A DNA stretch of 52,651 bases, from positions 1 to 52,651 of the forward strand of contig NZ_NTGZ01000016.1 in assembly GCF_002551245.1 (NCBI RefSeq), in the 5' to 3' direction. Both the position numbers and the translations under genes were made by a program. Position 1 is the first letter of the stretch. Each line of letters begins with the position of its first letter. Under the pieces are notes generated by a model, which did not search any database, was not told the origin of the DNA, and saw only the letters and a program-made list of their open reading frames with translations. Below, one piece after another: positions 33,272 to 41,060 of the stretch. This DNA comes from Streptomyces sp. rh34 (GTDB taxonomy: Bacteria; Actinomycetota; Actinomycetes; Streptomycetales; Streptomycetaceae).

Positions 33272-34317
33272 GCGCCGGTCCGGGCCCGCTGCGGGTTGAG
33301 ACGCTGGACGGTGCGGTGTGGGTGCAGGCGGCGGTGACGCGCGCCGGGCTCGGCCTGTACTGCCCGGAGGGCGTCGTGGGTTGCCCGCGCTTCGTGATGG
33401 CGACGTTGGCCGAGCTGGCTGAGCACGGGGTGAAGGCGGCCCCGCCGGTGACGGACCTGCCGTCGGCGGTGGCGCTGATGGGTGCACGGCCGATGCCGGT
33501 GGGCGAGCCGATGCCCGTCGAGCTGACCGAGCAGCAGCTGGACGCGTTGAGCGCTGCGGGGAACCGTGCGCTGAACGATCACTACCACGAGGACCTGTGC
33601 TTCTGCCGGGAGTGGCCGGCCAGCTGCGAGAGCAGCGGTGCCTACTTCATGGGCACGTGGGACACGTCGGCGTTCGACATCGGTCTGCCTGCGGTGCTCG
33701 GTGTGTGGGAGCTGCTGCGGAATGACCGGCACGCGGCGAAAGTCGCGGAGCTGCGGGCGGACAACGAGCGGCTGCGGGCCCGGGTCGCCGAGCTGGAGGC
33801 TGCAACGTACGTGGCCCCGTCGCCGAGCTGCACGCGCTGCTACGGAGCTGACGCCGTGCGGTTCGTGGCCAACGGGGGCGTGACGGCTCCGTGCCGTGCT
33901 TGCGCGCCGTCCGAGCTGGAGGAGCTGCGGGCCCGGGTCGCCGAGCTGGAGGCGTCCTCCCCGTGGGAGCGGGCGGTGGCTGGGCTGAACGCCCTGGTCG
34001 ACGCGGACATCGCGTTCTGGATCGAGCCGGACGGGCACATCAGCGGCCCGTTCGGGGACGAGCACATCGAGTGGGACCAGAAGACGAAGCGGTGGGTCCT
34101 CACCCACGACGAGGACGAGGGACTGGCCCCGCTGGGGCCCGATGACCCGTGCCACCCCTGCGGTTGCCCGAAGCGCTTCGGCCGGCACGCCGACGGATGC
34201 GCCTACTCAGAGTGCCCGAGCTGTGGAGCCCCGGCAGATGCGACCGGGCAACGCATCCCGGAACACCGCACCGGCTGCCCCCTCGACAACGTGACGCCGT
34301 CGGGCGGTGCCCTGTGA
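33268..34317 (+). CDS. Hypothetical phage protein with coiled coils and zinc knuckles
   Basis: 349 residues. After an unrecognised first half with an LCFCREWPASC cluster there are two coiled coils of almost the same sequence (LRARVAELEA) flanking CTRC...CRAC (a probable zinc knuckle). The C-terminus has further zinc-ribbon-like pairs (CHPCGCP, CPSCGAP). The coiled coils come from a 30-base direct repeat at 33771-33800 and 33924-33953. No function can be assigned. Confidence 0.65.
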   Translation: MSAGPGPLRVETLDGAVWVQAAVTRAGLGLYCPEGVVGCPRFVMATLAELAEHGVKAAPPVTDLPSAVALMGARPMPVGEPMPVELTEQQLDALSAAGNRALNDHYHEDLCFCREWPASCESSGAYFMGTWDTSAFDIGLPAVLGVWELLRNDRHAAKVAELRADNERLRARVAELEAATYVAPSPSCTRCYGADAVRFVANGGVTAPCRACAPSELEELRARVAELEASSPWERAVAGLNALVDADIAFWIEPDGHISGPFGDEHIEWDQKTKRWVLTHDEDEGLAPLGPDDPCHPCGCPKRFGRHADGCAYSECPSCGAPADATGQRIPEHRTGCPLDNVTPSGGAL

Positions 34318-34517
34318 TGGAGCACCCGCTGCCCGCGCTCGTCTGCCTCTCCGTGTCCGCGTTCGCCGCCGGGTCCATCCCCGTGCTGCTCCTCGCCCAA
34401 GCCGACCACCTCACCCCCGGATGGATCCGCGCTCTGCCGGCCGCCACCTCCCACGCCGTTCACGCCGCGCCGCTCACGGCCGCCGCACTCCTCATGCTCC
34501 TCGGAGGCAACCGATGA
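34317..34517 (+). CDS. Small membrane protein
   Basis: 66 residues, two hydrophobic helices (LPALVCLSVSAFAAGSIPVLLLA and AAPLTAAALLMLLGG). ATG shares a base with the preceding stop (TGATG), and the stop overlaps the next ATG (ATGA). Unknown. Confidence 0.6.
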   Translation: MEHPLPALVCLSVSAFAAGSIPVLLLAQADHLTPGWIRALPAATSHAVHAAPLTAAALLMLLGGNR

Positions 34518-34933
34518 AGCTCACCCGTGCGATGCGGTTCTTCCGCTTCCTCACCACCACCCGCCCCCGTCTGATCGGCGGCGCGTACTCCGGCCCGACC
34601 CGCGTCAACGTCTCGTCGATCGCTGGCGGGGCCGTCCTCCACCTCGATCACCACCTCTTTTACTTGGTGCTGGAGTTGGCCGAGCAGTTCACCGAGGACC
34701 CCAAGGGAATCGGCGAACAGCTCCGCGAGATCGACGCCCTGTCGAACCCGGGCAAGGACTCGCACGCCCGACACGAGCGGGACGAGCTGGTCGACGACCT
34801 TCTGACGCAGCTCGGTGGGGCTGAACTGCGGCTGGTTGGCGAGCAGGTGCAGCGGGTGGCGGAGTTGCTGCTCTCGTCGAACGGTGCGGGCACGGTCGTG
34901 GCGCTCCCGTCACAGCGTCGAGGTGCCGCATGA
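34514..34933 (+). CDS. Hypothetical phage protein
   Basis: 139 residues. Basic N-terminus (MKLTRAMRFFRFL), then a helical acidic body (LVLELAEQFTEDPKGIGEQLREIDAL...RDELVDDLLTQLGGAELRLVGEQVQRVAELL). GGAGG ribosome site inside the previous gene. No family recognised. Confidence 0.6.
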   Translation: MKLTRAMRFFRFLTTTRPRLIGGAYSGPTRVNVSSIAGGAVLHLDHHLFYLVLELAEQFTEDPKGIGEQLREIDALSNPGKDSHARHERDELVDDLLTQLGGAELRLVGEQVQRVAELLLSSNGAGTVVALPSQRRGAA

Positions 34934-35211
34934 CCGCCCGCGACAGCCTGTCCTCCCGGCACGGCGGCGCCGAGCCCGGCCCGGCGGCCGAGGCCGACCG
35001 GTGGAACGCCGCGAACCCGGTGGGCTCCCTCGTCGTGGCCTACCCCGGGTGCCGCCCCGAGGACGACCCGAAAGCCGAACGGCTCTTCACCCGCACCCGC
35101 ACCAAGGCGTCCGTCCTGGGCGGCCACACCGCCGTCGTCTGGGTCTTCAGGCACGACGCGTGCATCGCCCTCTCCCACGTCGACCGCGCTCAGGAAGGCG
35201 GTGCCGCGTGA
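34930..35211 (+). CDS. Hypothetical phage protein
   Basis: 93 residues with a compact core VGSLVVAYPGCRPEDDPKAERLFTRTRTKASVLGGHTAVVWVFRHDACIALSHV, probably alpha/beta. It resembles small proteins I associate with Streptomyces phages and plasmids but cannot name. Coupled by 4-base overlaps. Confidence 0.6.
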   Translation: MTARDSLSSRHGGAEPGPAAEADRWNAANPVGSLVVAYPGCRPEDDPKAERLFTRTRTKASVLGGHTAVVWVFRHDACIALSHVDRAQEGGAA

Positions 35212-35306
35212 GCCGCCGCGCCTGGGCCTGGTCCTTCACCATCACCGCCGTCCTCTGGTCCGTCGTCGCCTTCTCCCTCCTCACGATCCTCGGAGCCGTC
35301 ACGTGA
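35208..35306 (+). CDS. Tiny single-helix membrane protein
   Basis: 32 residues from a GTG: basic start (VSRRAWAW) and one transmembrane helix (FTITAVLWSVVAFSLLTILG). Its start and stop overlap both neighbours by 4 bases, so it is almost certainly translated. Unknown. Confidence 0.5.
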   Translation: MSRRAWAWSFTITAVLWSVVAFSLLTILGAVT

Positions 35307-35539
35307 GCACCCCCATCACCCGGCGGGCCTGGCTCGCCGTCGCCGTCCAGCAGGAGCCCACCCCGGTCACCACGCACCGGGCCGCCGAGCTGCTGACCGC
35401 CTCCCCGTGGCCGTCGTCCGGCCGGAACACAGCGCGGAAGGACCTGCGGGCGCTCGCCGCACGCGGTGTCCTCGCCGCCGTCGACACCGCCGGGCGCCGC
35501 ACCTACACCACGACCACCCCGGAACGGAGCGCCGCCTGA
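35303..35539 (+). CDS. Winged-helix-like DNA-binding protein
   Basis: 78 residues from a GTG: TPVTTHRAAELLTASPWPSSGRNTARKDLRALAARGVLAAVDTAGRRTYTTTT reads as a helix-turn-helix with a C-terminal wing. Coupled to both neighbours. Possible regulator of the early operon. Confidence 0.6.
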   Translation: MSTPITRRAWLAVAVQQEPTPVTTHRAAELLTASPWPSSGRNTARKDLRALAARGVLAAVDTAGRRTYTTTTPERSAA

Positions 35540-35994
35540 TGACCGGACCCGAGCACTACCGCGAGGCCGAGCGCCTGGTGGCCGAGTCGTACACCATCCT
35601 CCGGCCCCACGACGAGGGGCCTTGCGAGGCCGACCGGTTGCTGGTCGCCGCGCAGGTGCACGCCACCCTCGCCCTCGTCGCCGCGCAGACGGCCCCGCCC
35701 GCGCCGCAGCTGGAGACCGAGCCCGCCGTCGCCTACGTCTACCGCGCCGCCTGGGGCCCGGTCCCCATGGGGACGTACACCAACCAGGCCGCTGCCCGCA
35801 CGCACTGCACGGTCGACGCCACCAACAACGCAGACGACCCCTCCGGTCTCTCCTTCGACTGGATCGGCGACGAGTCCGAGCCGGACGCACCGTACGAACT
35901 GGTCGTCGAGAAGGACGGATCCGAGGAGACGACGGACTACACCGTCACGCGAATCACCGTCGCCGCCGAGTACGACCCGGAGGCGGACGCCTGA
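35539..35994 (+). CDS. Hypothetical acidic phage protein
   Basis: 151 residues. Helical N-terminal half (EHYREAERLVAES...CEADRLLVAAQVHATLALVAAQ), which resembles small Streptomyces phage/plasmid proteins, then an acidic beta-rich half (VAYVYRAAWGPVPMGTY...ITVAAEYDPEADA). ATG overlaps the previous stop. Not recognised. Confidence 0.6.
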   Translation: MTGPEHYREAERLVAESYTILRPHDEGPCEADRLLVAAQVHATLALVAAQTAPPAPQLETEPAVAYVYRAAWGPVPMGTYTNQAAARTHCTVDATNNADDPSGLSFDWIGDESEPDAPYELVVEKDGSEETTDYTVTRITVAAEYDPEADA

Positions 35995-37043
35995 TGACGA
36001 ACACCGCGCTGGCCGGGGCGAGCACCGCCCCGGCCGCCGGCCGCCGAGTCACCCCGACCGGCCGCCTCATCCTCTCCGCTGACGCCGACCGCGCGGACTG
36101 GCTCACCGCCCGCCGCTCCGGTCTCGGCTCCTCCGACATGGCCGCAGTCCTCGGCATCAGTCGCTACGGCAACGCCCTCTCCGTCTACCACGACAAGACC
36201 GGCGGCCTCCCCCTGGAGAACGACGACTCCGAGCCCGCCTTGTGGGGCCGCGCCATCGAGGACACCGTCGCCCGCGAGTGGGCCCGCCGAAACCGGTCCG
36301 TGGTCCGCCGGGTCGGGCTCGTCGCCAACGTCGACCGCCCGTGGCAGATGTGCACCCTCGACCGCCGCGTCCTCGAATGCCCCCTCGCCGTCGACCGCGA
36401 ACGCTGCGCCGTCGAGATCAAATGCCGCGCCGCGTTCAAGGCCGGACAGTGGCGCACCGGCTGCCCAGACGATGTCCTCGCCCAGACCCTGTGGCAGGCC
36501 GACGTCTGCGGCTACGACCACATCCACGTCGGTGTCCTCATCGGCGGCAACGACTACCGCCAGTTCGTCGTCCGAGTCGCGGACCACGAGCAGCTCATCA
36601 CTGATCTGCGGGCCGCCGGGGCGCGGGCGTGGCAGCAGATCACCGACCGCCGCCCGCCGATCCTCCCGCACGACGCCGACCCCGAGGTGCTCCTCGACCT
36701 GTACGAGCAGCTGCACCACGACCGGGCCGGGATCGTCGCGATCGACCGCGACGGCGACGCCCTCGACGCGCTGTCCGACTACCTCGACGCCGCCGTCGAC
36801 GAGCGCGAGGCGAAGGCCCGGAAAAAGACCGCCCTCTCTTCCCTCGTCGGTGTCCTCGGCAGCGCGGACACCGCGATCCAGGGCGGTCACGTCGCCTTCT
36901 CCTACGACGAGACGACCCGCGAGCACGTCGACCGGGAGCGGCTCCGCGAGGAGTTCCCCGACGCCTACGCGGCGTGCGTGGAGGACCGGCCGTCGCGCCG
37001 TATCAACATCCCGAAGACCGTCCGAGAGGCGCACCAGGCATGA
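35994..37043 (+). CDS. YqaJ-type viral recombinase/exonuclease
   Basis: 349 residues. Core motifs of the PD-(D/E)xK fold: the helix WLTARRSGLGSSDMAAVLGISRYG (residues 36-59), Asp123 in TLDRRV and the ExK pair Glu141/Lys143 (VEIKCRAAF), then QTLWQADVCGYDHIHVGVLIGGNDYRQF. It should degrade one strand of double-stranded DNA ends, working with the annealing protein encoded next (4-base overlap), like lambda exonuclease with Beta. Confidence 0.92.
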   Translation: MTNTALAGASTAPAAGRRVTPTGRLILSADADRADWLTARRSGLGSSDMAAVLGISRYGNALSVYHDKTGGLPLENDDSEPALWGRAIEDTVAREWARRNRSVVRRVGLVANVDRPWQMCTLDRRVLECPLAVDRERCAVEIKCRAAFKAGQWRTGCPDDVLAQTLWQADVCGYDHIHVGVLIGGNDYRQFVVRVADHEQLITDLRAAGARAWQQITDRRPPILPHDADPEVLLDLYEQLHHDRAGIVAIDRDGDALDALSDYLDAAVDEREAKARKKTALSSLVGVLGSADTAIQGGHVAFSYDETTREHVDRERLREEFPDAYAACVEDRPSRRINIPKTVREAHQA

Positions 37044-37822
37044 GCACTCTTGCTGAGCGGGCGGCGGCTGCGGCCGGCCGTCCCCACACCACCACCCCGA
37101 CGGCCGAGGAGCACACGCTCCCCGACACCGCCGAGCAGGCCCCGGCTGTCGACCCGATGGCCAACTACGAGCCGGGCGAAGACGACCCGGACATGGTCCC
37201 CGTCCACCTCGCCTGGCTCCGGGTCCGCAAAGAGGTCCGGGCCATCGCGAAGGGCGAGCAGTACAACGGCGGCGGCACCCGGTTCAACTTCCGTGGTGTC
37301 GACACCGTGGTCAACACCTTCGGCCCAGTCACACTGCGGCACGGCGTGAACGTCTTCCCCGTCAAGGTCGACGCCGAGTACCGGGACACCACCACGTCCA
37401 AGGGCAACAAGATGCGCGAGTGCACGGTCCGCGTCTCGTGGCTGATCGTCGGCCCGAAGGGCGACACGCTGTCGCTCCAGACGCAGGGCGAGGCGCTCGA
37501 CTCTGCGGACAAGGGGACGGCGAAGGCCCAGTCCGTGGCGCTGAGGGTACTGCTACTGACGGGCGGGCTGACCCCGACGCACGACAAGGACCCGGACTTG
37601 TCGGTCATCGAGCGCGGCGAGGCACCGGTGCGTACGCCCGCGTCGTACCGCGACGAGGCCCTGGAGCGGAGCACGAGCCGCTCGCGGATGGTGCAGATCA
37701 ACGCGGAGGTGAAGCAGCACGGGCTTGCCGGGGTGAAGGTCGTCAACGAGGTCGGTGACGAGGAACCGCTGGCCGGGCTGATCTTCCGCGTGGGTGCTGA
37801 GCGGTTCGGTGGTGGCGCATGA
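37040..37822 (+). CDS. ERF-superfamily single-strand annealing protein
   Basis: 260 residues. The core KGEQYNGGGTRFNFRGVDTVVNTFGPVTLRHGVNVFPVKVDAEY (about 72-113) and SADKGTAKAQSVALRVLLLTGGL (about 165-188) matches the ERF family: FRxxDxVxxxxxPxLxxxGVxxxP and the late A-x-SYALRxxLxxxF-type helix. It anneals complementary strands in phage recombination. The N-terminal 45 residues are a flexible Thr/Pro/Glu linker. Confidence 0.87.
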   Translation: MSTLAERAAAAAGRPHTTTPTAEEHTLPDTAEQAPAVDPMANYEPGEDDPDMVPVHLAWLRVRKEVRAIAKGEQYNGGGTRFNFRGVDTVVNTFGPVTLRHGVNVFPVKVDAEYRDTTTSKGNKMRECTVRVSWLIVGPKGDTLSLQTQGEALDSADKGTAKAQSVALRVLLLTGGLTPTHDKDPDLSVIERGEAPVRTPASYRDEALERSTSRSRMVQINAEVKQHGLAGVKVVNEVGDEEPLAGLIFRVGAERFGGGA

Positions 37823-38520
37823 GCTGGCACCTCGGCCGCATGTGCGGCTTCGATATCGAGTCGACGGGCACTGACCCGCTGACCGCCCGCATCGTCACCG
37901 CCTGCGTCGTCCAGGTCGGCGGCAAGCAGCCCGCCCAGACCGCGAACTGGCTCACCGACGTCGACGGCCAGGAAATCCCCGACGAGGCCGCGAACATCCA
38001 CGGCGTCACCACCGCCCGCGCACACGCCGACGGCGTCGACCTCCGCCAGGCCGTCGAGGAGATCCTCGGAGCCCTCGCCCAGGTCATCCTCTCCGGAGTC
38101 CCGGTCGTCGCGATGAACGCCCGCTACGACCTCACCCTCCTGGACCGCGAGGCCGAACGGTACGGGCTCGACCCGCTGCCGGCCCCGCTGGTGATCGACC
38201 CGTTCGTCATCGACAAGCACGTCGACAAGTACCGCAAGGGCAGCCGCAAGCTGACCGCCCTGTGCGAGCACTACAAGGTCCCGATCGGCGACGCGCACAC
38301 CGCCGATGCCGACGCGATCGCCGCGTGCCGGGTCGCCTGGCGGCAGGGCACCATGCACCAGCCGCTCGCCGCGATGGGCCTGGAGCAGCTGCACCGGGCT
38401 CAGGTCGAGTGGGCCGCCGATCAGGCCACGAGCTTGCAGGCGCACTTCCGGAAGAAGGACCCGGCCGCGGTCGTCGAGGGTGCCTGGCCGCTCATCCCCC
38501 GCCAGCGGGGTGAGGCGTGA
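37819..38520 (+). CDS. DnaQ-like 3'-5' exonuclease (DEDDh family)
   Basis: 233 residues. Exo I is GFDIESTG (Asp12, Glu14), Exo II is AMNARYDLTLLDRE, and Exo III is GDAHTADADAIAACR (His and Asp of DEDDh). It lacks polymerase domains. It may trim or proofread during phage replication or process recombination ends. Overlaps neighbours by 4 bases and 1 base. Confidence 0.9.
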   Translation: MSWHLGRMCGFDIESTGTDPLTARIVTACVVQVGGKQPAQTANWLTDVDGQEIPDEAANIHGVTTARAHADGVDLRQAVEEILGALAQVILSGVPVVAMNARYDLTLLDREAERYGLDPLPAPLVIDPFVIDKHVDKYRKGSRKLTALCEHYKVPIGDAHTADADAIAACRVAWRQGTMHQPLAAMGLEQLHRAQVEWAADQATSLQAHFRKKDPAAVVEGAWPLIPRQRGEA

Positions 38521-38837
38521 TGCCGTTCATCCGCCGCAGCACCCTGCGCACCCTCCAGGCCCGCGTCGAGACGTACGCACAGGCCGCCCGCGACGCACGC
38601 CGTGTCGAGCAGTCCGCGCTCGCCAACTGCCGACGTCTCGCCGAGCAGGCGGCCGCGCCGGACGAGACGCTCGCGCAACTCCGTGAAGCGCGCGCCCAGC
38701 TCGCCGCCGAGACCCGCCGCGCCGACCGGCTCCAGGACCGCCTCGACGACGCCTGCGGCATCACCACCCCGGCCGTCGACGCCGGAGCCATGTGGCAGCA
38801 GAACCGCACGGACAAGACCCACGGAGTGAAGCCGTGA
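38520..38837 (+). CDS. Coiled-coil hypothetical protein
   Basis: 105 residues, nearly all one long helix (LRTLQARVETYAQAARDARRVEQSALANCRRLAEQ...LAAETRRADRLQDRLDDACGI). Likely coiled-coil dimer. Its place between exonuclease and resolvase suggests a recombination accessory role, but nothing specific is seen. The GTG three bases upstream is an alternative start. Confidence 0.6.
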   Translation: MPFIRRSTLRTLQARVETYAQAARDARRVEQSALANCRRLAEQAAAPDETLAQLREARAQLAAETRRADRLQDRLDDACGITTPAVDAGAMWQQNRTDKTHGVKP

Positions 38838-39463
38838 CCACAGCAACCCTGTTCGACCAGACTCCCGCGGCCGGGCCGACCACCCGCCCGGCCGCGGTGA
38901 CCCACCTCCCCCTCGTCATCGGCCTCGACGTCGCCATGGGCACCACCGGCGTCGCCGGCCTCGGCTGGACCGGCCACATCCACACCGCCGCCAAGGGGCA
39001 GCACGAGCGCTTCGCCCACCAGCTCGACGGCTGCGCCTCCTTCTACCGGCACGCGGACCTCGTCGTAATCGAGGGCGCCGCCTACTCGAAGAACAACCAG
39101 GGGGCCGACGCGCTCGCCGCGATGCGGTGGATGGTCCGCCACGACCTGTGGAAGCGCGGCATCCCGTACGCCGTGATCACGCCGAGCAAGAGGATCACGT
39201 ACGCCACCGGCAGCACCGTCCACCGCGACGAGACCGGCGCCCGCCTGAAGGGCACCGCCCTGAAGGGCCTGGTCCGGTCGGCGGTCGCCGAGCGGTACGG
39301 CATCGAGACCGAAGGTAAGTGGCGGTACGACGAGGCCGACGCCTACGTCCTCCTCGCGATGGGCCTGCACCACTACGGGCACCCGCTCGCCCCGGTCCCG
39401 CCCACCCACGCCCGCGCCCTTGAGGGCTGCACCTGGCCCGAGACTGTGGCGGTGGCCCGATGA
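38834..39463 (+). CDS. RuvC-like Holliday junction resolvase (RNase H fold)
   Basis: 209 residues from a GTG with GGAG upstream. RNase H-like acidic residues are in place: Asp32 (VIGLDVAMGTTGVAGLGW), Glu80 (DLVVIEGAAY) and Asp166/Asp169 (RYDEADAYVLLAMG). This is the pattern of actinophage RuvC-like enzymes, which cut branched DNA before packaging. Coupled to neighbours by 4-base overlaps. Confidence 0.85.
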   Translation: MTTATLFDQTPAAGPTTRPAAVTHLPLVIGLDVAMGTTGVAGLGWTGHIHTAAKGQHERFAHQLDGCASFYRHADLVVIEGAAYSKNNQGADALAAMRWMVRHDLWKRGIPYAVITPSKRITYATGSTVHRDETGARLKGTALKGLVRSAVAERYGIETEGKWRYDEADAYVLLAMGLHHYGHPLAPVPPTHARALEGCTWPETVAVAR

Positions 39464-39897
39464 AGGCCCGCACCGACGTGATCGCCATGCTCCGCGAGGG
39501 CCACTCCGACGCCTCCATCGTCCGCGCCCTCCACGTCGACTACAAGACCGTCGCCGCCACCCGACGCACCCTCCACATCCCCCAGCACAAGCCCGGCAAG
39601 CCCCCCGCAGCCAACCCCCAGGTGCTGTTCGACCAGCGCGTCCGCCCCGTCGGCGGCGGACACCTCGACTGGACCGGCTACCGCAACGCCGCAGGCCTCG
39701 CCGCATTCCGCTGGGCCGGGCGCACCTACACCGCCAGCCGCTTCGCGTTCGAGACCCACTACGGCCGGCCGCCCGTCGGCAAGGTCATCCCGGGCTGCGA
39801 CCAGGACGGGTGCGTGCAGGGCTCGCACCTCGAAGACCAACCGATGCGCCAGAAGCTCCGCACCCAACTCGCCTCGATCTTCGGAGGGACGTCATGA
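39460..39897 (+). CDS. HTH plus HNH-like zinc module protein
   Basis: 145 residues. N-terminal helix-turn-helix (TDVIAMLREGHSDASIVRALHVDYKTVAATRRTL, residues 4-38). The C-terminal half (LDWTGYRN...YTASRFAFETHYGRPPVGKVIPGCDQDGCVQGSHLEDQPMRQ) has the outline of HNH proteins that read vlHxCDnpxCVnPxHL, but the first catalytic His position is Pro (KVIPGCD). It is therefore probably a DNA-binding, not cutting, version. The same module ends the next protein. Confidence 0.65.
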   Translation: MKARTDVIAMLREGHSDASIVRALHVDYKTVAATRRTLHIPQHKPGKPPAANPQVLFDQRVRPVGGGHLDWTGYRNAAGLAAFRWAGRTYTASRFAFETHYGRPPVGKVIPGCDQDGCVQGSHLEDQPMRQKLRTQLASIFGGTS

Positions 39898-40436
39898 CCA
39901 ACACCGCGTGGCAGCTTCGCGGGTCCTGCCTGGACGAAGACCCCGACCTGTTCTTCCCACTCGGCACCACCGGCCCGGCCCTCACCCAGGCCGAGGAAGC
40001 CAAGTACGTCTGCCGCCGCTGCCCCGTCATGCAGCAGTGCCAGGAGTGGGCCCTCGACAACCGCGTGGAAGAAGGGATCTGGGGCGGCCTCGACGAAAAC
40101 CAGCGGCGCTCCATCCTGCGCCACCGGTCCCGCGGGACAGCCCCGTTCCGCACTCGGAAACCGATCCCCGCGTTCACCACCCACCGCGAGGCGTACGACC
40201 TCATGACGAACGCCATCGACGGCCACGTCCAGTGGACCGGCACTCCCGAGATCCGGATCGGCGATCAGCGCCTCAGCCGCAACCAAATCGCCTGGCACGT
40301 CATCCACGGCCAGCCGCCGGTCGGACGCGTCTACCCCGACTGCGACCACAAGGGATGCGTGCAACACCTCACCGACCAGGAGACCCGCAACGCGCGGGCC
40401 CGGGGCCGCACCGCCGACATGCCCGTCGCGGCATGA
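39894..40436 (+). CDS. whiB-like: WhiB-family regulator fused to HNH-like module
   Basis: 180 residues. Residues 1-80 are a complete WhiB domain: Cys12, then CRRC (41-44) and Cys50 as iron-sulfur ligands, and GIWGGLDENQRRS, the WhiB turn motif. Residues about 105-168 (VQWTGTPEIRIGDQRLSRNQIAWHVIHGQPPVGRVYPDCDHKGCVQHL) align with the C-terminal module of the preceding protein, with Pro at the same lost His position. Phage WhiB proteins are known to compete with host WhiB; a second DNA-binding module here would be unusual. Ribosome site GGAGGG. Confidence 0.85.
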   Translation: MTNTAWQLRGSCLDEDPDLFFPLGTTGPALTQAEEAKYVCRRCPVMQQCQEWALDNRVEEGIWGGLDENQRRSILRHRSRGTAPFRTRKPIPAFTTHREAYDLMTNAIDGHVQWTGTPEIRIGDQRLSRNQIAWHVIHGQPPVGRVYPDCDHKGCVQHLTDQETRNARARGRTADMPVAA

Positions 40437-40687
40437 CCGGCTACCCGCTCCCCGGCGGCCGGCAAATCACCGGAGTGCTCACCGTCGTCCTCGGCCGCCA
40501 GCTCAAGGGCGGCACCTGGGCCGAGCACCCCAAGGCCAAGTACGAGTGCCTCGCCTGCCGCACCACCGAGGGCCCCGTCGTCGGCGCCGCCGCCGTCACC
40601 GCGTTCACCCAGACCATCCGCATCACCCACCCGGCCAACTGCCACCCCACCGCCCAGCGCCACCACGAAGGAGCACAAGCCGCATGA
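40433..40687 (+). CDS. Small zinc-binding hypothetical protein
   Basis: 84 residues. Contains YECLACRTTEG and a later ITHPANCHP, a CxxC plus H/C pattern of a zinc ribbon. Coupled by 4-base overlaps to WhiB and to the next gene. Unknown. Confidence 0.6.
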   Translation: MTGYPLPGGRQITGVLTVVLGRQLKGGTWAEHPKAKYECLACRTTEGPVVGAAAVTAFTQTIRITHPANCHPTAQRHHEGAQAA

Positions 40688-41058
40688 CCGAGCGCACCAA
40701 CCCCGAGACCGGCGAGATCACCGAGACCGCGCCCGTCGCCGCGTTCCTCGCCTCCCACCTCAACGGCCGCACCGAAGAGGAGCTGAGCACGGAGTTCCAC
40801 ACCCTCCTCGAAGCGGTCCGCGCCCACGGCAAGAAGGGCCAGATGACGATCACGATCATCGTCGACCCGCCCGCCAACGGCGTCGAGTCCGCGCCCATGC
40901 CGATCGGCATCGAGTCCGCGGTCAAGGCCCCCAAGCCCACCCCGGTCAAGTCCCTGTACTTCCTCGACGACGACGGGCTGCCCGTCCGCGAGGACCCCCG
41001 CCAGATGGCCATGGACTTCCGCACCGCCCCCGCCACCAACACCTTCAAGGACGCCTGA
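40684..41058 (+). CDS. Hypothetical phage protein
   Basis: 124 residues. A helical N-terminal region (VAAFLASHLNGRTEEELSTEFHTLLEAVRAHGKKGQMTITIIVDPP) continues into a Pro-rich part and a strand-rich end (SLYFLDDDGLPVREDPRQMAMDF). Lies directly before the DUF2303 gene, which I take as a hint of common function. Not recognised. Confidence 0.6.
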   Translation: MTERTNPETGEITETAPVAAFLASHLNGRTEEELSTEFHTLLEAVRAHGKKGQMTITIIVDPPANGVESAPMPIGIESAVKAPKPTPVKSLYFLDDDGLPVREDPRQMAMDFRTAPATNTFKDA

Positions 41059-41060
41059 AC

